Part shown: in pieces, positions 1 through 10,015 of the stretch | How positions within the stretch are numbered: position 1 is the first letter of the stretch | How the letters are laid out: every line of letters begins with the position of its first letter | DNA from: Ophiura sarsii | Lineage: Eukaryota > Echinodermata > Ophiuroidea > Amphilepidida > Ophiuridae | Length of the DNA: 64,000 nt | Reading direction: 5' to 3' | Assembly: GCA_035610835.1 (NCBI GenBank) | Contig: CM069441.1 | Span: 86,377,574 to 86,441,573 of the forward strand | Translations under genes and position numbers: made by a program | The notes under the pieces: generated by a model | Seen by the model: the letters and a program-made list of their open reading frames with translations, nothing else | Databases searched by the model: none | What the model was told of the DNA's origin: nothing

Positions 1-1
1 A

Positions 2-103
2 TTAATTTCTGATGTGGTTCGGGATGCTGATGTAGTGCTAGGCATTGGTATTGTAATCAGTTCTTGTGCAGTACTGAATTCAGATGTTGCAATAGGGACC
101 TGA
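2..103 (+). pseudogene. Decayed hexapeptide-repeat (left-handed beta-helix) fragment, tentative
   Basis: From base 2 one frame is open to a TGA at 101-103. It reads with the I/V/L-G-x4 periodicity of hexapeptide acyltransferases: VVLGIGIVISSCAVLNSDVA, then IGT. The last part (VLNSDVAIGT) recurs in each unit of the following minisatellite, each time followed by the same TGA, so the array grew out of this frame after or while it was dying. Known of the family: NeuD- and Lac-type acetyltransferases have this repeat. Inference: a fragment of such a gene continues to the left of the window. Alternative: chance resemblance in a short frame. Confidence 0.3.
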
Positions 104-312
104 TGTGTGGAGAGAGTGCCTGCAGTGGTACTGAATTCAGATGTTGCAATAGGGACATGATGTGTGGAGAGAGTGCCTGCTGTGGTACTGAATTCAGATG
201 TTGCAATAGGGACCTGATGTGTGGAGAGAGTGCCTGCTGCAGTGGTACTGAATTCAGATATTGCAATAGGGACCTGATGTGTGGAGAGAGTGCCTGGAGT
301 GGTACTGTGTGC
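71..312. repeat. 57-60-bp minisatellite, 4 full units plus a partial fifth
   Basis: Units start at 71, 128, 185, 245 and 302 with the word GTACTGAATTCAGAT, giving periods of 57, 57, 60 and 57 bp. Because each period is a multiple of three, long frames stay open on both strands (90-120 codons). Those frames are periodic, cysteine-rich on plus and PHIRSLLQ-type on minus, and have no other support as genes. Confidence 0.9.
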
Positions 313-457
313 CAGTGGAGTACATCCCGTCTCATTGTTCAGATCATCGCAATCTTCTGTATCGTTACAAAAATGAAGAGTTTTGATGTACATTGCATTA
401 GTCTGTTAGTATCAAAAGACATCTAATAATTCAATTATTCAATTACGGCTTATCCAT

Positions 458-500
458 TTAAGGGAAGTGTCAACCCTTTTTGGGGAAAAAGGTGTACTTT
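458..500 (+). mobile_element. Left end of a TTAA element with GGGAAGTGTCAACCC terminus
   Basis: TTAA followed by GGGAAGTGTCAACCC matches both ends of the complete element at 15464-16558. The next bases (a GTGTACTTT/GGTCCCAGAT block) recur inverted near 1880-1920, and 1920-2435 resembles the interior of the 15464-16558 copy. The two are probably parts of one element of about 2 kb whose right terminus is not seen. Confidence 0.55.
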
Positions 501-527
501 TAATAGGTCCCAGATTCTGAACTGTAC

Positions 528-868
528 TAGTATCGTTAGATACTGGAATACCCAGTATTGTTCGATACTAGTACAAAGTCAGTGTTCCAGTAACGGCCGA
601 TACTGGCACATATAAAATGTACCATTATTGGGCGATACTGGAACACAATTATGTATTAGTATCGTTCAATACTGGCACAAATTACTACTGGTAGCATACG
701 TACCAGTATTGACCGATACTGGAACATAAAAACGTTCCAGTATCGACCGATACTGGAACACAATTTGGTGTTTCAGTATCGACCGATACTGGAACAATAA
801 AATCGTATTAGTATTAAGCTATACTGGCAAAGGTTATGTTCCAGTTTTGACCGATACTAGTATATATC
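528..868. repeat. Array of interspersed imperfect palindromes
   Basis: Seven to eight copies of an imperfect palindrome with consensus CCAGTATCGACCGATACTGG, often extended by GTT/AAC to about 26 bp, sit about every 40-50 bp and are separated by unrelated AT-rich spacers. Several copies differ in one arm only. No ORF and no flanking terminal repeat is visible. It is not a CRISPR array: the repeats are degenerate, palindromic and in an animal genome. Confidence 0.75.
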
Positions 869-930
869 AGTCACAAGTGCTACCGCAAGCATATAACGGA
901 CATCAAATGCAGCGCCCACTAGCGACCAGC

Positions 931-1006
931 TGAACAATAGGAATCGAACCACGGCTAAACATCAATGGTCGCTTACCCTGATGTCAATTGTCTAAAGCGA
1001 ACTATT
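931..1006 (-). repeat. tRNA-derived SINE remnant (B-box)
   Basis: On the minus strand the word GTGGTTCGATTCC matches the internal B box of RNA polymerase III promoters (GGTTCGANTCC). The D-arm region upstream is poorly kept and no full cloverleaf forms, so this is not called a tRNA gene. Confidence 0.4.
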
Positions 1007-1879
1007 GGGAGTCAATATATTAGAAAATTGACAAATCAAATTTGTTGTGTAATGGTATGGATGTAATGAATATTAGTCAAACCACTATTATGGATGAGAT
1101 GAGAGCCAAATGCCATTCCCCTGCAACATAGCAGATCGATACATATGAGTGAAAATTAACGTGTCGCAAAAAATTCAAAAATTCAACAAAAATTAAAAAT
1201 GTTTCCAACTTTCATTTCAAGATTTCTCAGTCATTTGTGCATTAAAGAGAATGATTTCGTCCATAATACTTATTTATACATCAAGGAATATTTTGATAGC
1301 TTACTTATTGAAATTGATTCTATAAATCGTCTAATATCAATGCTCCCGTAAGTCCTAATATATAAATAATTAAGTTGTCCCCGGTCAGTCCTTATAATAT
1401 TTGGTCATATCTAAAACATTTTTAGTGAGTTCACACGCTCACCATAGGCCCATGAACAATGATCTCAATAAAGAAATAAACTAATACAACAACAAAGAGT
1501 TTCATCACATTTCCCTATCGACACTCTGCCCATCAATGGCTAATTATCGGTGTTTGAACTCACGTCATCTTAGCATATCACACGCTACTACACATGAATG
1601 CCTTCATTGCACACTGATCTATCTGCAGTCAAATCCGGCGCCACTTACTGCACTGATACAATACAGGTATATGTTCATCGGTTAAGCATGAGCGGGTAAT
1701 TTGAATATGAATAGGGTTGCGAGGTTTTAGAACTGACGGAAAATAAGATAGAGAGGTCGAGGACAACCAAACAATATTTTATTATTGGCCTTCTGGTATT
1801 TGGAAAATTTAGTCATAGATGATTGGTTCAATAGTCAAATGCGGTCACTTGGAGGCGCTGTATATAATGTCCCTAGTGT
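1007..1879. other. AT-rich sequence, no gene seen
   Basis: No ORF of note, no splice-flanked conserved frame and no clear terminal repeats were found here. Confidence 0.5.
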
Positions 1880-2435
1880 ACCACTTGTGCAGTATCTGGG
1901 ACCTAAAGTACACTTTTCCCTCAAATTTCACTAAAAATAGGGATTTTTAATTTTTTGCCCAAAAATAAATTTTGAGCGCCAGAAAATTTCAGACAACCTA
2001 ACTTCTTTCTTTTTTTGTATAGAATTTCACCAAAAACACCGACATTATTGACAAAAAGTTGCCAACAATTTGTTTTTGATCTCAAAACTCAATTTTGGCA
2101 CTTTTTGGTCAATATTTTTAAGACTAAAAATGTTCAAGCCACAAAAAAAATCGATCCTAGATAAGTTGACTTTAGTTGTTGATTTTGGGGAAATTTAGGA
2201 ATTTTTAACCAAAAGCTGATTTGGTTTAGTTGTCTGGAAAAAAAATGCCGCCAAAAAAGGTGTTTTGGGGGCAAAATGTAAAAAACACTATTGTTTGTGA
2301 AATTTGATACAAAAAATGGATTCTCCGACTCATTTCATTTAAAAAAATGTATACTTTTATGCACATTACATTATTAGTTTAAAAGTTACAGTGCTTGATA
2401 AATGTCATAAAAAGGCATAGGAAATCAAACCAATT

Positions 2436-2580
2436 TTAACACTTTCGACGCGGCTATTAGTTTTACCATTTGATCCATAAAAGATTTTTCAGAAACCTTC
2501 TCCAATTTTCAAACTCCGATCTCAAAAATTAATGAACCAATACCATTGAATACTAGGCATAGTTGTACAGGGGTGCATGT
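2436..2580 (+). mobile_element. TTAA-CACTTTCC MITE, truncated copy
   Basis: Starts TTAACACTTTCGACGCGGC and follows the same interior (TTTTACCAT, CAGAAACCTT, AATTAATGAACCAATA) as the complete copies at 28382-28616 and 39663-39901. It is cut short: the right terminus is absent. The 3.1-kb duplication begins inside it at about 2518. Confidence 0.7.
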
Positions 2581-2997
2581 TTCTAAGGTTCGAGATTTCC
2601 TCAATCAAGCCCAGGATCAAGCCGTAACATAACATTGTTAGCAAATCTTCTGAGCCAACACTCTGATTTACAAAGAGTTCTTCATGGCACACTTGCTGGC
2701 ATCAGTGGCGGCACCAGCATCAATTGGGTAGTGTTTTTATTAGGGGGGGTCGCGCCCGCAAGAAGAAAAAATAGGGGGGAATGCACGCGAAGATTTTGGC
2801 TTTCGTTGTAAAAATTGCCTGAAATTAGCTTAAATTGTTATGAGTTGGAAATTTTAGACCATTTTTAAGCTAATTTTAAATAATTTGACTTTAAACTCAA
2901 CATTTTCGACTGTTTGGAGAACAAAATGGGATGGGGCTTAAGCTGACTGGAGGGAAATGGGGGTGTTGGTCTAGAGGTCGTGATTGGGGGCATTCAC

Positions 2998-3022
2998 CCC
3001 CCCCCCCCCCCCCCCCCCCCTC
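2998..3022. repeat. Poly-C tract
   Basis: Uninterrupted C run of more than 20 bp inside the duplicated segment; the equivalent run in copy 2 is at about 52342-52367. It lies inside a segment that starts with a hAT-like CAGTGGCGGCACCAGC word at about 2704. Confidence 0.8.
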
Positions 3023-3162
3023 CTCCTTGGCATTTTCAGCAAGATCGGTGTAGCTGGTTAGTGTAAACCCACAAAATCTCAGCCAGCTGTTGCTCTAAAT
3101 CATAACCCTAACCCTACCCTAAATTTTATCTGGACACAATTCCCTTTAATACATCTTTGTAC

Positions 3163-3372
3163 CTGTAACAGCACAGTCAAGTCCATAGTGTTTTCCAATG
3201 CTGCGGGCTATGTATTCATGAATCCGATTCTCATCAACGCTAGCTTGTTCGAACAGACGATCAGTCGTCCATTTGTTCATACGAACCACTCTAATACTAA
3301 CACTCTTTCGCTCGTTTTGTTCTTCATTTGCTGGTACTGTACAAATGAAACCATTGACATTCTGCGTGTATC
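3163..3372 (-). CDS. Symmetric phase 1-1 exon, unknown domain (copy 1)
   Basis: A 210-bp exon bounded by a pyrimidine-rich acceptor (CCTTTTTAG) and a GT donor (ACAG|GTACAAAG), open throughout in one frame. It encodes about 70 residues, including GFICTVPANEEQ, SIRVVRMNKWTTDRLFEQAS, then DENRIHEYIARSIGKHYGLD and a C-A-V-T end. Both ends are in phase 1, as in shuffled extracellular modules, and it has two cysteines. The copy at 52516-52725 differs at about five residues and keeps both splice sites, which argues that the exon is or was under selection. I do not recognise the domain. No neighbouring exons were identified in either copy, so the parent gene is unknown. It could also be a duplicated exon stranded in a repeat. 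Confidence 0.55.
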
Positions 3373-4337
3373 CTAAAAAGGTAAACAAAAGTAGAGACGA
3401 TATCCGAAAATGGTTGAGTGACTCATAACATGCCAAAAACTGGTAAAGCTGGTTAACATGGTTACTTTTACACTTATAGGTTCAAACCCGTGAAGCTTAG
3501 GCGAGAGCTGAGGACCAGGAGCTTAATACTCACATAATGCCGCCGCTATATGTCGCTTTTATTGCAAACATTATATACCTAAACATGGGGTATGATTCGT
3601 GCTAGATAACCCTAAACATTGGTCCCAAATTGCGGGAGAAAACAGTTTAATCAGTCATTTTGGAGGTAAAAACAGTATTTCCAACCTCCAGCGGCACACC
3701 CCGTCAAAAATAATTGGAGTACACACACCCCTCTCCGGGCACTGGCCCCTAACAAAGTCAATCTCTTGACATAAAAGCAGTTAACCAATAAAACGACCAT
3801 TAAGTCGTCATTAGATAAACCATTGAGAACTGAAACAAAGAGAGAAAAAACTATTGGAATCATATACTTCAATTTCTGAATTGCCAATAAAACGAGAGTC
3901 ATAAAATATATTGATATCAATTGCATCTAAAAAAGAAAATCGATCTCTAAATGTACATTTTGAAAAAATTAGGGGGAAGTGAATTGCAAATAAAATCAAT
4001 ATGGGCAGCTTAAATAGCTACATGTACACGAGCATGAAAAAAGTGTAATGAACTTTCAAGTTCTTTATTTTTCATAAAAATTTGATCTTTTGGATAAACA
4101 AAAAATTTAAAATTTGATACTAAAAACGTGACATAAAATTGCTGTACTTTTATACTGAATAAAACATATAACAATAAAACCAAAAATATGAGTTTTCATT
4201 GATTCAAATTTGATATTAGACCTAAACAATAGATTAGCATACTATTAGCATATTATTTATGTTCCATAGACTAAATACTGCACACAGTAATAGGCCCTAT
4301 TTTATATTCATCAACTCTGTGAAAATAAACAAAAAAT

Positions 4338-4388
4338 ACGAATTTTTCCAAGCAATGCTATAACTTATAGCATTGCTTGGAAAAATTC
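4338..4388. repeat. Perfect 51-bp hairpin from a local inverted duplication
   Basis: The arm CGAATTTTTCCAAGCAATGC is followed within a few bases by its reverse complement, with a 1-3-base loop. Copy 2 (53931-53960) has a single arm only and continues directly to AGCCCATCG, so the second arm is a new inverted duplication in copy 1. Confidence 0.85.
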
Positions 4389-4399
4389 GAGAGCCCATC

Positions 4400-4790
4400 G
4401 TCAAATCGTGTATGTAATAATAATAATAATAATAATAATAATGATATTAAAACCATACTTATTGAGCGCATAAGACAATTAAGTCCCTATATGCGCTATC
4501 ACAAAAAAACCAGTAACATGAGTACCGAAAAACAAAACAAAAAGAAATTAAACATTAACATTAAATCGGTAAGTTTTAGCAATGATTTGAACTGTTCAAG
4601 AGTTTTGGCTAATTTAACATGATATGGTAAATTGTTCCAAAGTTCAGCAGAAGCATCTTGAAAAGAACGGTGACCATATGAAGTAGAAGGTGAAGAAACA
4701 TGTGCAAGACGATATTTTGAGCCAGAACGAAGATGGGTGGGCTTGGTTTTTTAATAAGATCTTGCAGATACATAGGAGCTGACATATAGG
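4400..4790 (-). mobile_element. CR1/L2-like LINE 3' end with ORF2 C-terminus (copy 1)
   Basis: Minus-strand frames give LAHVSSPSTSYGHRSF, then ELWNNLPYHVK and EQFKSLLK, the typical C-terminus of CR1/L2/Jockey-type reverse transcriptase ORFs (usual pattern: S-F-G-x-R-S-F, LWNxLP, FKxxLK). The tail is a TTA repeat (AAT on the plus strand at 4417-4442). It is 5'-truncated and has no catalytic domain. Confidence 0.75.
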
Positions 4791-5831
4791 CCTACTATAG
4801 GAAATATGAACAATTTCTATAAATTAGCCTAATACGACAATTAATAACTGAAATTTGAGTCTTTTATGTTCTTCAAATGGTACAAGACCTTAAAAAGAAG
4901 TAGCATCATAGTTATTGATACCAGTCGAAACAGTCTGGATAGTAGGCGCTATTTCATATAATAAGCGGAAACATAATTTTTTCCGTATAAGAGGCCCATC
5001 ATGCTGATCAGTTGATACGTATCGGAAAACTTCCAAATTTAAAAATGCAACAATTAATCATGTTAATAATCAAGAACAGAAACTGTTATGTCTTCAATTT
5101 GGTGCTATACCTTCAAATAACATTACCAATGTATCCATATTTGGTATCAGACCAAATACACTGGCTAATATCCAATTGAGTAGGCCATATTTCACGTAAT
5201 TGTAAACTTACCTGTGAAAATAAGCAGGAGACAGATTCTTCTAAGAGAGCCCATTGTTCAGTTCAAATGTGCAGTTGTTCGTCAAACTGACCCATCGAAG
5301 CATCTGCATGCGTAGTACTGTGAATCAATCGCCGATGCCCGATGTGCCACCCAATGAATGTGAATTATACCGGCGTTGATTTCGTCAACAACTATATGAC
5401 TAACCAATCAGATATCGACAAAATTACCTTTTAATTTACATTATCATAAAGAATGATATACACACTGACAACCAATTTCTAAATTTCTGACAGATACGGT
5501 ACGTCGAATAAGACCAGATAATACATCTTTGAATATTTTAGTTTAACGTTGACGATGGATTTATGTTCTTTTAAATGCTCGTATACTTGCATGCCACTTT
5601 GGTTTATGATCTTTAAAACCGAAATGTAGCGATTCATTTTGGGCGATATTTTGCGAAAACGATCGTGGTTATCACGTGATACGTACAGTTGAAAAAATAA
5701 TTTACACTGTTTTATCGAAATGCGCTTTGGGATTGTCGAAAGGTCTTCTTGAATCACCGCGGACTGTATCAACTGCAACTTACGGTGAACGAGCTTTCTC
5801 TGTTTCTGCGCCAAAGTTGTGGAACGGGTTG

Positions 5832-6312
5832 CAGGGCCGTCAGCAACTTTTGCCGAAGGGGGGTGCGTTTTCACGATTTTTTACCGGAAAGGGGGGTGCG
5901 TTTTCACGATTTTTTACCGGAAAGGGGGGTGCGTTTTCACGATTTTTTACCGGAAAGGGGGGTGCGTTTTCACGATTTTTTACCGGAAAGGGGGGTGCGT
6001 TTTCACGATTTTTTACCGGAAGTAGTAGTATGACGTCAGAGTGTTAGTGCTGCAGCACGATGACGATCCGAGCGCCTCTGGCGCGAAGCCAATAACGGGT
6101 GGGGTCCAGGGGTCCAGGGGGCGAAGCCCCCGGAAGCTCTGAGTATTACAGCGAATTTAGGACACAATTTTCATGTATCTTGCCATCGTTGACCCCATTT
6201 TCCATTCATAAAACAACATGTTACCCTAAAAAAAAAAAATTAAAAAAAAAGAGATTTTCAAGGGGGGTGCGTCCGCACCCAACGCACCCCCCCCCCCCTT
6301 CTGACGGCCCTG
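5832..6312 (+). mobile_element. 481-bp TIR element (CAGGGCCGTCAG ends), hAT-like
   Basis: Ends CAGGGCCGTCAG and CTGACGGCCCTG are perfect inverted repeats, flanked by a GGTTG direct repeat (5827-5831, 6313-6317). Removing the element restores the LINE frame (NGL-PQQIR), which proves the insertion. CAGGG termini suggest hAT, although hAT usually makes 8-bp duplications. The interior holds five 33-bp tandem repeats (5863-6020) and poly-G/poly-C subtermini. A relative with CAGGCCCGTAAG ends lies at 26258-26573. Confidence 0.85.
5863..6020 (+). repeat. 33-bp tandem repeat, five units
   Basis: The unit contains GGGGGGTGCGTTTTCACG followed by ATTTTTTACCGGAAA. As 33 is a multiple of three, all plus frames stay open here and give periodic peptides (GAFSRFFTGKG), which are artefacts. 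Confidence 0.9.
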
Positions 6313-6681
6313 GGTTGCCGCAGCAGATTAGGAATGCCGAATCACTAGCCACATTCAAGAAACTTTTAAAAACTCATATTTTCAATTATCCATCTGTATA
6401 ATATGTTTTCTGCTGCATCACTCCATTTTATTCATGTAATTCAACTCTTTTACTTATTATTGTGTATTTATAAAACTTTTAGCATGTTTTTATTTTTGTA
6501 TAGATCTTGTTGAGTGCCGGTCCACTCATTTTTAATGCTTTGTTTTAATTATCAATGTGCATTATTATGTCGGGTTTTTTAAAGGGTAGTTGTTTTTTAT
6601 TGCTTGTTATTGCTTGTATCTGTTTTTTTATTGTAAAGCGCCTAGAGGCCTTTGCTGGTATTTCTGCGCTATATAAGAGCC

Positions 6682-6716
<35 letters not shown>

Positions 6717-6720
6717 GTGT

Positions 6721-8990
6721 TACCAGCCTAATCAAAAAGGTCGCAAACTTGCTTACAATTGTATATTAGCCTTGCTATAACAAACTAAAAGTGACATCTC
6801 TGAATGTATAAACAAAGTGTGCAAAGGAGAAATTGTTGGGCACACTGGTAAAATGATTTTACAACAAGTTTTGCTATCATTATCAAACTGAACTCAATTT
6901 AAATCACTTATTTATCGAACAATAATATAATTGTTTACGCATTTTAATTGTTTAGATACAAAGTTCAAGAGTTAAATGATAGATAAATAAATAAAAAGAA
7001 AACTATAAACGCATGGGCGGTCTTTATAATTTATAAAAATTGACATAACAATGATGATACATTAATCCACCATCAAGTTTAAAAGATAGAAAAATAAAAG
7101 GATAACAAGCAATTTACGGGAATCGAACCCGTGATTGCCGATTGCCAGTGACATGGCCAACGTATGCACGCCACAGAGACCGATGAGTATAATTGTGATA
7201 GTTTTATTATTTAGCCATATCCATTTAATTATAACGAACGGATTTTTATTGTGCCATTTTTGCCAAATTTGTGTTTTTCTCTCGCACAAAATGTGTTTGT
7301 AATGTGATAAACGTTGATATTTTCGAACACACAAAATTGCGTCATTTATACGGTCCACAATCAGTGTGCGACTGAACCATGAAGCTATTAAAGCTTCATG
7401 TCGTGACGTGACGTGGCGTGTTGCATTATTCATGTTACGATCTGTTATACACAGCGAACATGCACCGGGGTCATGGGTTAATGCACTGTGTAATTATACA
7501 TTCCCGGCAAACACTCTGTTCAAAGGCACAAAAAGTGGACTTGCTTTAAAGCATTTTATTTTTGCAATTCTGAGGTGTGTGGATCATGTTTCTTTATCAA
7601 ATTGGTTAGAAATCCATCCATTTTAGAACATCTGAAATTTAAAGTGGACCCATACACCTGGGAAAGTATGATGCCAGGGGCATATATTTTGCACGTTAAT
7701 CCAATACAAAAGTTCAGAAAATCGACCAAAATATGACGTCATGACCATTGCTTTGGGACAAAATGGTGCGGTACCCCCACCCCCTAACTTGTGCCTAGGG
7801 GCTAGCTTGTGCCCGCTATCCAAATGCAAACATATTAATATTAATAGTATGGGGAACTACATTTTGATAGCCATCTTACATTTTACAGTACATGTACTGC
7901 ACAAAAATGAAATTAGACATTTTATTTTAAAAATCTCATTTTCGGGGGTAAACTGAACATTTAGATCGTTCTTAGAAATGCATGTACTTCTACCCAAAGC
8001 TTGCAATCTAAAACGGGGTTTCATTTTCAATTTTGAGGCAAACAAAAGTCGATTTTTTGATATTTCTTTCAACTAGAAATCTACTGCCATCTCTTGACTG
8101 TCTTTCATGTGTAACGCTTGATGTGCCGTGAATGCTCGCACGTATGCCTTTCTTGCGTTTTCCTAAAATTGCTGCATTTGGAAAATATAATAATGGAAAC
8201 CGTGGAGTGTTTGTAACCTGTTGCACTGTACCAGTGCCTTTTTAAAACGTACAGCTTGGTACAAGTTGATATAGCATTAACTTGTACAATGAAGCAGGCA
8301 CGAATCCAGTGCTACATGATTGTAGTGATAACTTATACACTTCTACTCGAGGTATTGCTTAACCATTTCATCCAAAACTAGACTGATGTCATGAAGTGTT
8401 TCGATCAATATTGGCTATCGAGCTTCACTTAGACCTACACCTTGAAGCCTGTGTGTTCAAAAGAGCTTCCTCAACTTGATCAACAACCCCATTCTCCTTT
8501 TTGACTTGATCTGTTTACTTTTCAATGCTATTTTTGTGAATACAATTAATAAAATGGTTGATTAAAAGCAAATTTTGAAATCCTATAATAGGTTAAATTC
8601 AATGGTACAACCGATAAGAATTCTCCATTGGAGTGACATATTTTCAACACTACATATAGGCCAGCAGCAAAACGTTTTTGTAATCATGTAAACGGTGTCT
8701 CTTTTTACCAATGTTTATTGAACCGTAGCTATGGATCTAGTGACCAAGGCTACATGTCAACGGCTGTTCTGATCAGGTGGTCGAAGCTCATTGAAATCTG
8801 TCCACTGTTTCATGATGTCCGTCATTTTAAATTTGTCCCTCTGTTTATACTCCATCTATCCATTCTTGCAAAATGTTATTTGCCAAGCTGGTCTTTCATC
8901 TACTTTACATGCCTAAATCACACCAGTTGTCTCCTTTTCACAAGCAGCTTCCTCACACCACATGTTGGTTGGTGGTATGTGAAGAGAAGT
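6721..8990. other. Intergenic, no gene seen
   Basis: AT-rich. It contains a tRNA-like B box on the minus strand (7111-7175, CACGGGTTCGATTCCCG) that is probably SINE-derived, and a small inverted repeat at 7377-7402. At 8700-9040 the plus strand looks less AT-rich and has two overlapping frames of 70-110 codons, but no family was recognised and frames shift between them. Confidence 0.5.
7111..7175 (-). repeat. tRNA-derived SINE remnant
   Basis: The minus strand has a complete T-arm-like hairpin, ACGGG TTCGATT CCCGT, preceded by CACTGGCAATCGG and GGCGTGCATACGTTGG, reminiscent of the anticodon and D arms of a degenerate tRNA. The acceptor stem does not pair. Confidence 0.45.
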
Positions 8991-9047
8991 GGTCAAATGA
9001 CCAAGAACAGCATGACGTTCTTTCACAGAAATACAAACAATCATATA

Positions 9048-9326
9048 TGAAGAGCTTTGTTGCAAAAGGGCCACCAGACCATCCCCACATGTGACTCATT
9101 TTACATTAGTGAATTTGCATTGATAAATCCATGGAATTAATCAAATTATTGTATGGCTGTGTTCATAAACTGTTTCTATATAACTTGGATTAGTGCATCC
9201 ATGCACGCCAATTGAGGCACCAACAATACAAGCCACATTCCACATAATGAATAGCCATCCATTCAATAATGCAAAATGAGTAACAGGTAGAAGTGGATAT
9301 AGGCCCTTTTGCAACACAGCTCTTCA
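9048..9326. mobile_element. 279-bp TA-flanked MITE with an empty site nearby
   Basis: Ends TGAAGAGCTTTGTTGCAAAA and its near-perfect reverse complement, flanked by TA. The sequence around 12218-12563 is a duplicate of the flanks (8996-9047 joined to 9327-9618) without the element, so the insertion point is known exactly. A diverged relative is at 56757-56950 (shared GTATGGCTGT, TTGGATTAGTGCATCCATGC, CGCCAATTGAGG). It is non-autonomous: no ORF. Confidence 0.9.
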
Positions 9327-9921
9327 TATATTAACATTATGACAGACACATAAACCAATCCAACGACATTAAGTTATAAAACGCGTGCTTTTCTGTTTCA
9401 AAAGGTAGCCATTTTGTAAAACCCGCCACGTTGTAAAATAACCACCATTTTAGACGTTTGGACAATAATATAATTATTTCAAATAAAAGTGTGTTCCAAC
9501 GTTAATTTGAACATGGTTACTGATTAATTTCGATAAAACCTACTAACAATTATGTTACTCAACACCAAATGAGCGAAAATAAAGTCAACATTGTCATGTT
9601 CGGAATATGCAATTAGCCACGATTACTGAACAACGAAGCGCGTTGTGCGTGCATTGAACGGCGTACACGCGGAGTGCATTAGACACTTTCCATGCACTTT
9701 ACTTCGCGTATTTTTGTTTCTTGCTGTCTGATTGGTTCGACACTAGTAAGTGTGTATGAATCAATACTACTAAATTATGTGCATTGACCCAGAATCATAC
9801 TGAATAAAATACATCAACCAGAACTGCATTCAAAGTTGGGCCGAAAAGCTTTCTCTATATGCCGGAGACCAGGTTAACAGGTAAACGGGTATTAAGGTAA
9901 CCACGTACTCAAATACTTATC

Positions 9922-10015
9922 ATGGCGAACTCAATTCGGCGTGGCGTTGTTTTGAGAGCTATAGCTCTGAGCCTGTTGGCAATGACTATGATACCGGGTG
10001 CGGTGTCTGACAAAG
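9922..10015 (+). CDS. SBP-like gene exon 1 (signal peptide)
   Basis: Encodes residues 1-31 plus the first base of codon 32. Charged N-region (RR at 6-7), hydrophobic core LRAIALSLLAMTMI, and a small-residue cleavage context (PGAVS). Donor G|GTAATA. Confidence 0.75.

Larger units (their letters stand above)
2518..5646. repeat. 3.1-kb segmental duplication, copy 1
   Basis: Collinear with 51847-55206. Shared landmarks in order: an AATTAATGAACCAATA start, a GTGGCG(G/A)CACCAGC word, a poly-C tract, a symmetric minus-strand exon, a LINE 3' end with an AAT microsatellite, and a GACGATGGATTTAT block near the end. Identity by eye is about 90-95% in conserved stretches. Copy 1 lacks the MITE found in copy 2 at about 52802-53012 and has an extra inverted duplication at 4338-4388. 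The copies are in the same orientation, 49 kb apart. Confidence 0.9.
5700..6720 (+). mobile_element. CR1/L2-like LINE 3' end, interrupted by a TIR element
   Basis: The plus strand encodes RTVSTATYGERAFSVSAPKL, then WNGL, and after the insertion at 5832-6312 resumes with LPQQIRNAESLATFKKLLKT, ending with a stop at about 6401. This is the C-terminus of a non-LTR reverse transcriptase ORF. The 3' tail has the common GTAAAGCGC ... CTATATAAG module and ends in a TTA repeat (6689-6717). It is a dead 5'-truncated copy: no fingers/palm residues are present. Confidence 0.85.

Noticed and set aside
64..426. 120-codon plus frame and 92-codon minus frame
   Set aside because: Both are products of a minisatellite with a period divisible by three; no splice sites or family match.
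528..868. CRISPR-like look of the palindrome array
   Set aside because: Animal genome, degenerate repeats, uneven spacers, no cas genes.
3103..3125. Telomere-like CCCTAACCC words (also 52448-52470, 25090)
   Set aside because: Only two or three units each, located inside dispersed repeats; not interstitial telomere arrays.
5676..6047. 123-codon frame with repeated GAFSRFFTGKG
   Set aside because: Joins a LINE C-terminus to 33-bp tandem repeats inside an inserted element; not one gene.
7111..7175. tRNA gene
   Set aside because: Good T-arm but no acceptor stem pairing and a poor D-arm; the same holds for 931, 11961, 21820, 22010, 24887 and 43152. Treated as SINE remnants.
8718..9094. Two overlapping frames in a less AT-rich stretch
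   Set aside because: No recognisable domain, frames overlap, and the second runs into the MITE at 9048.
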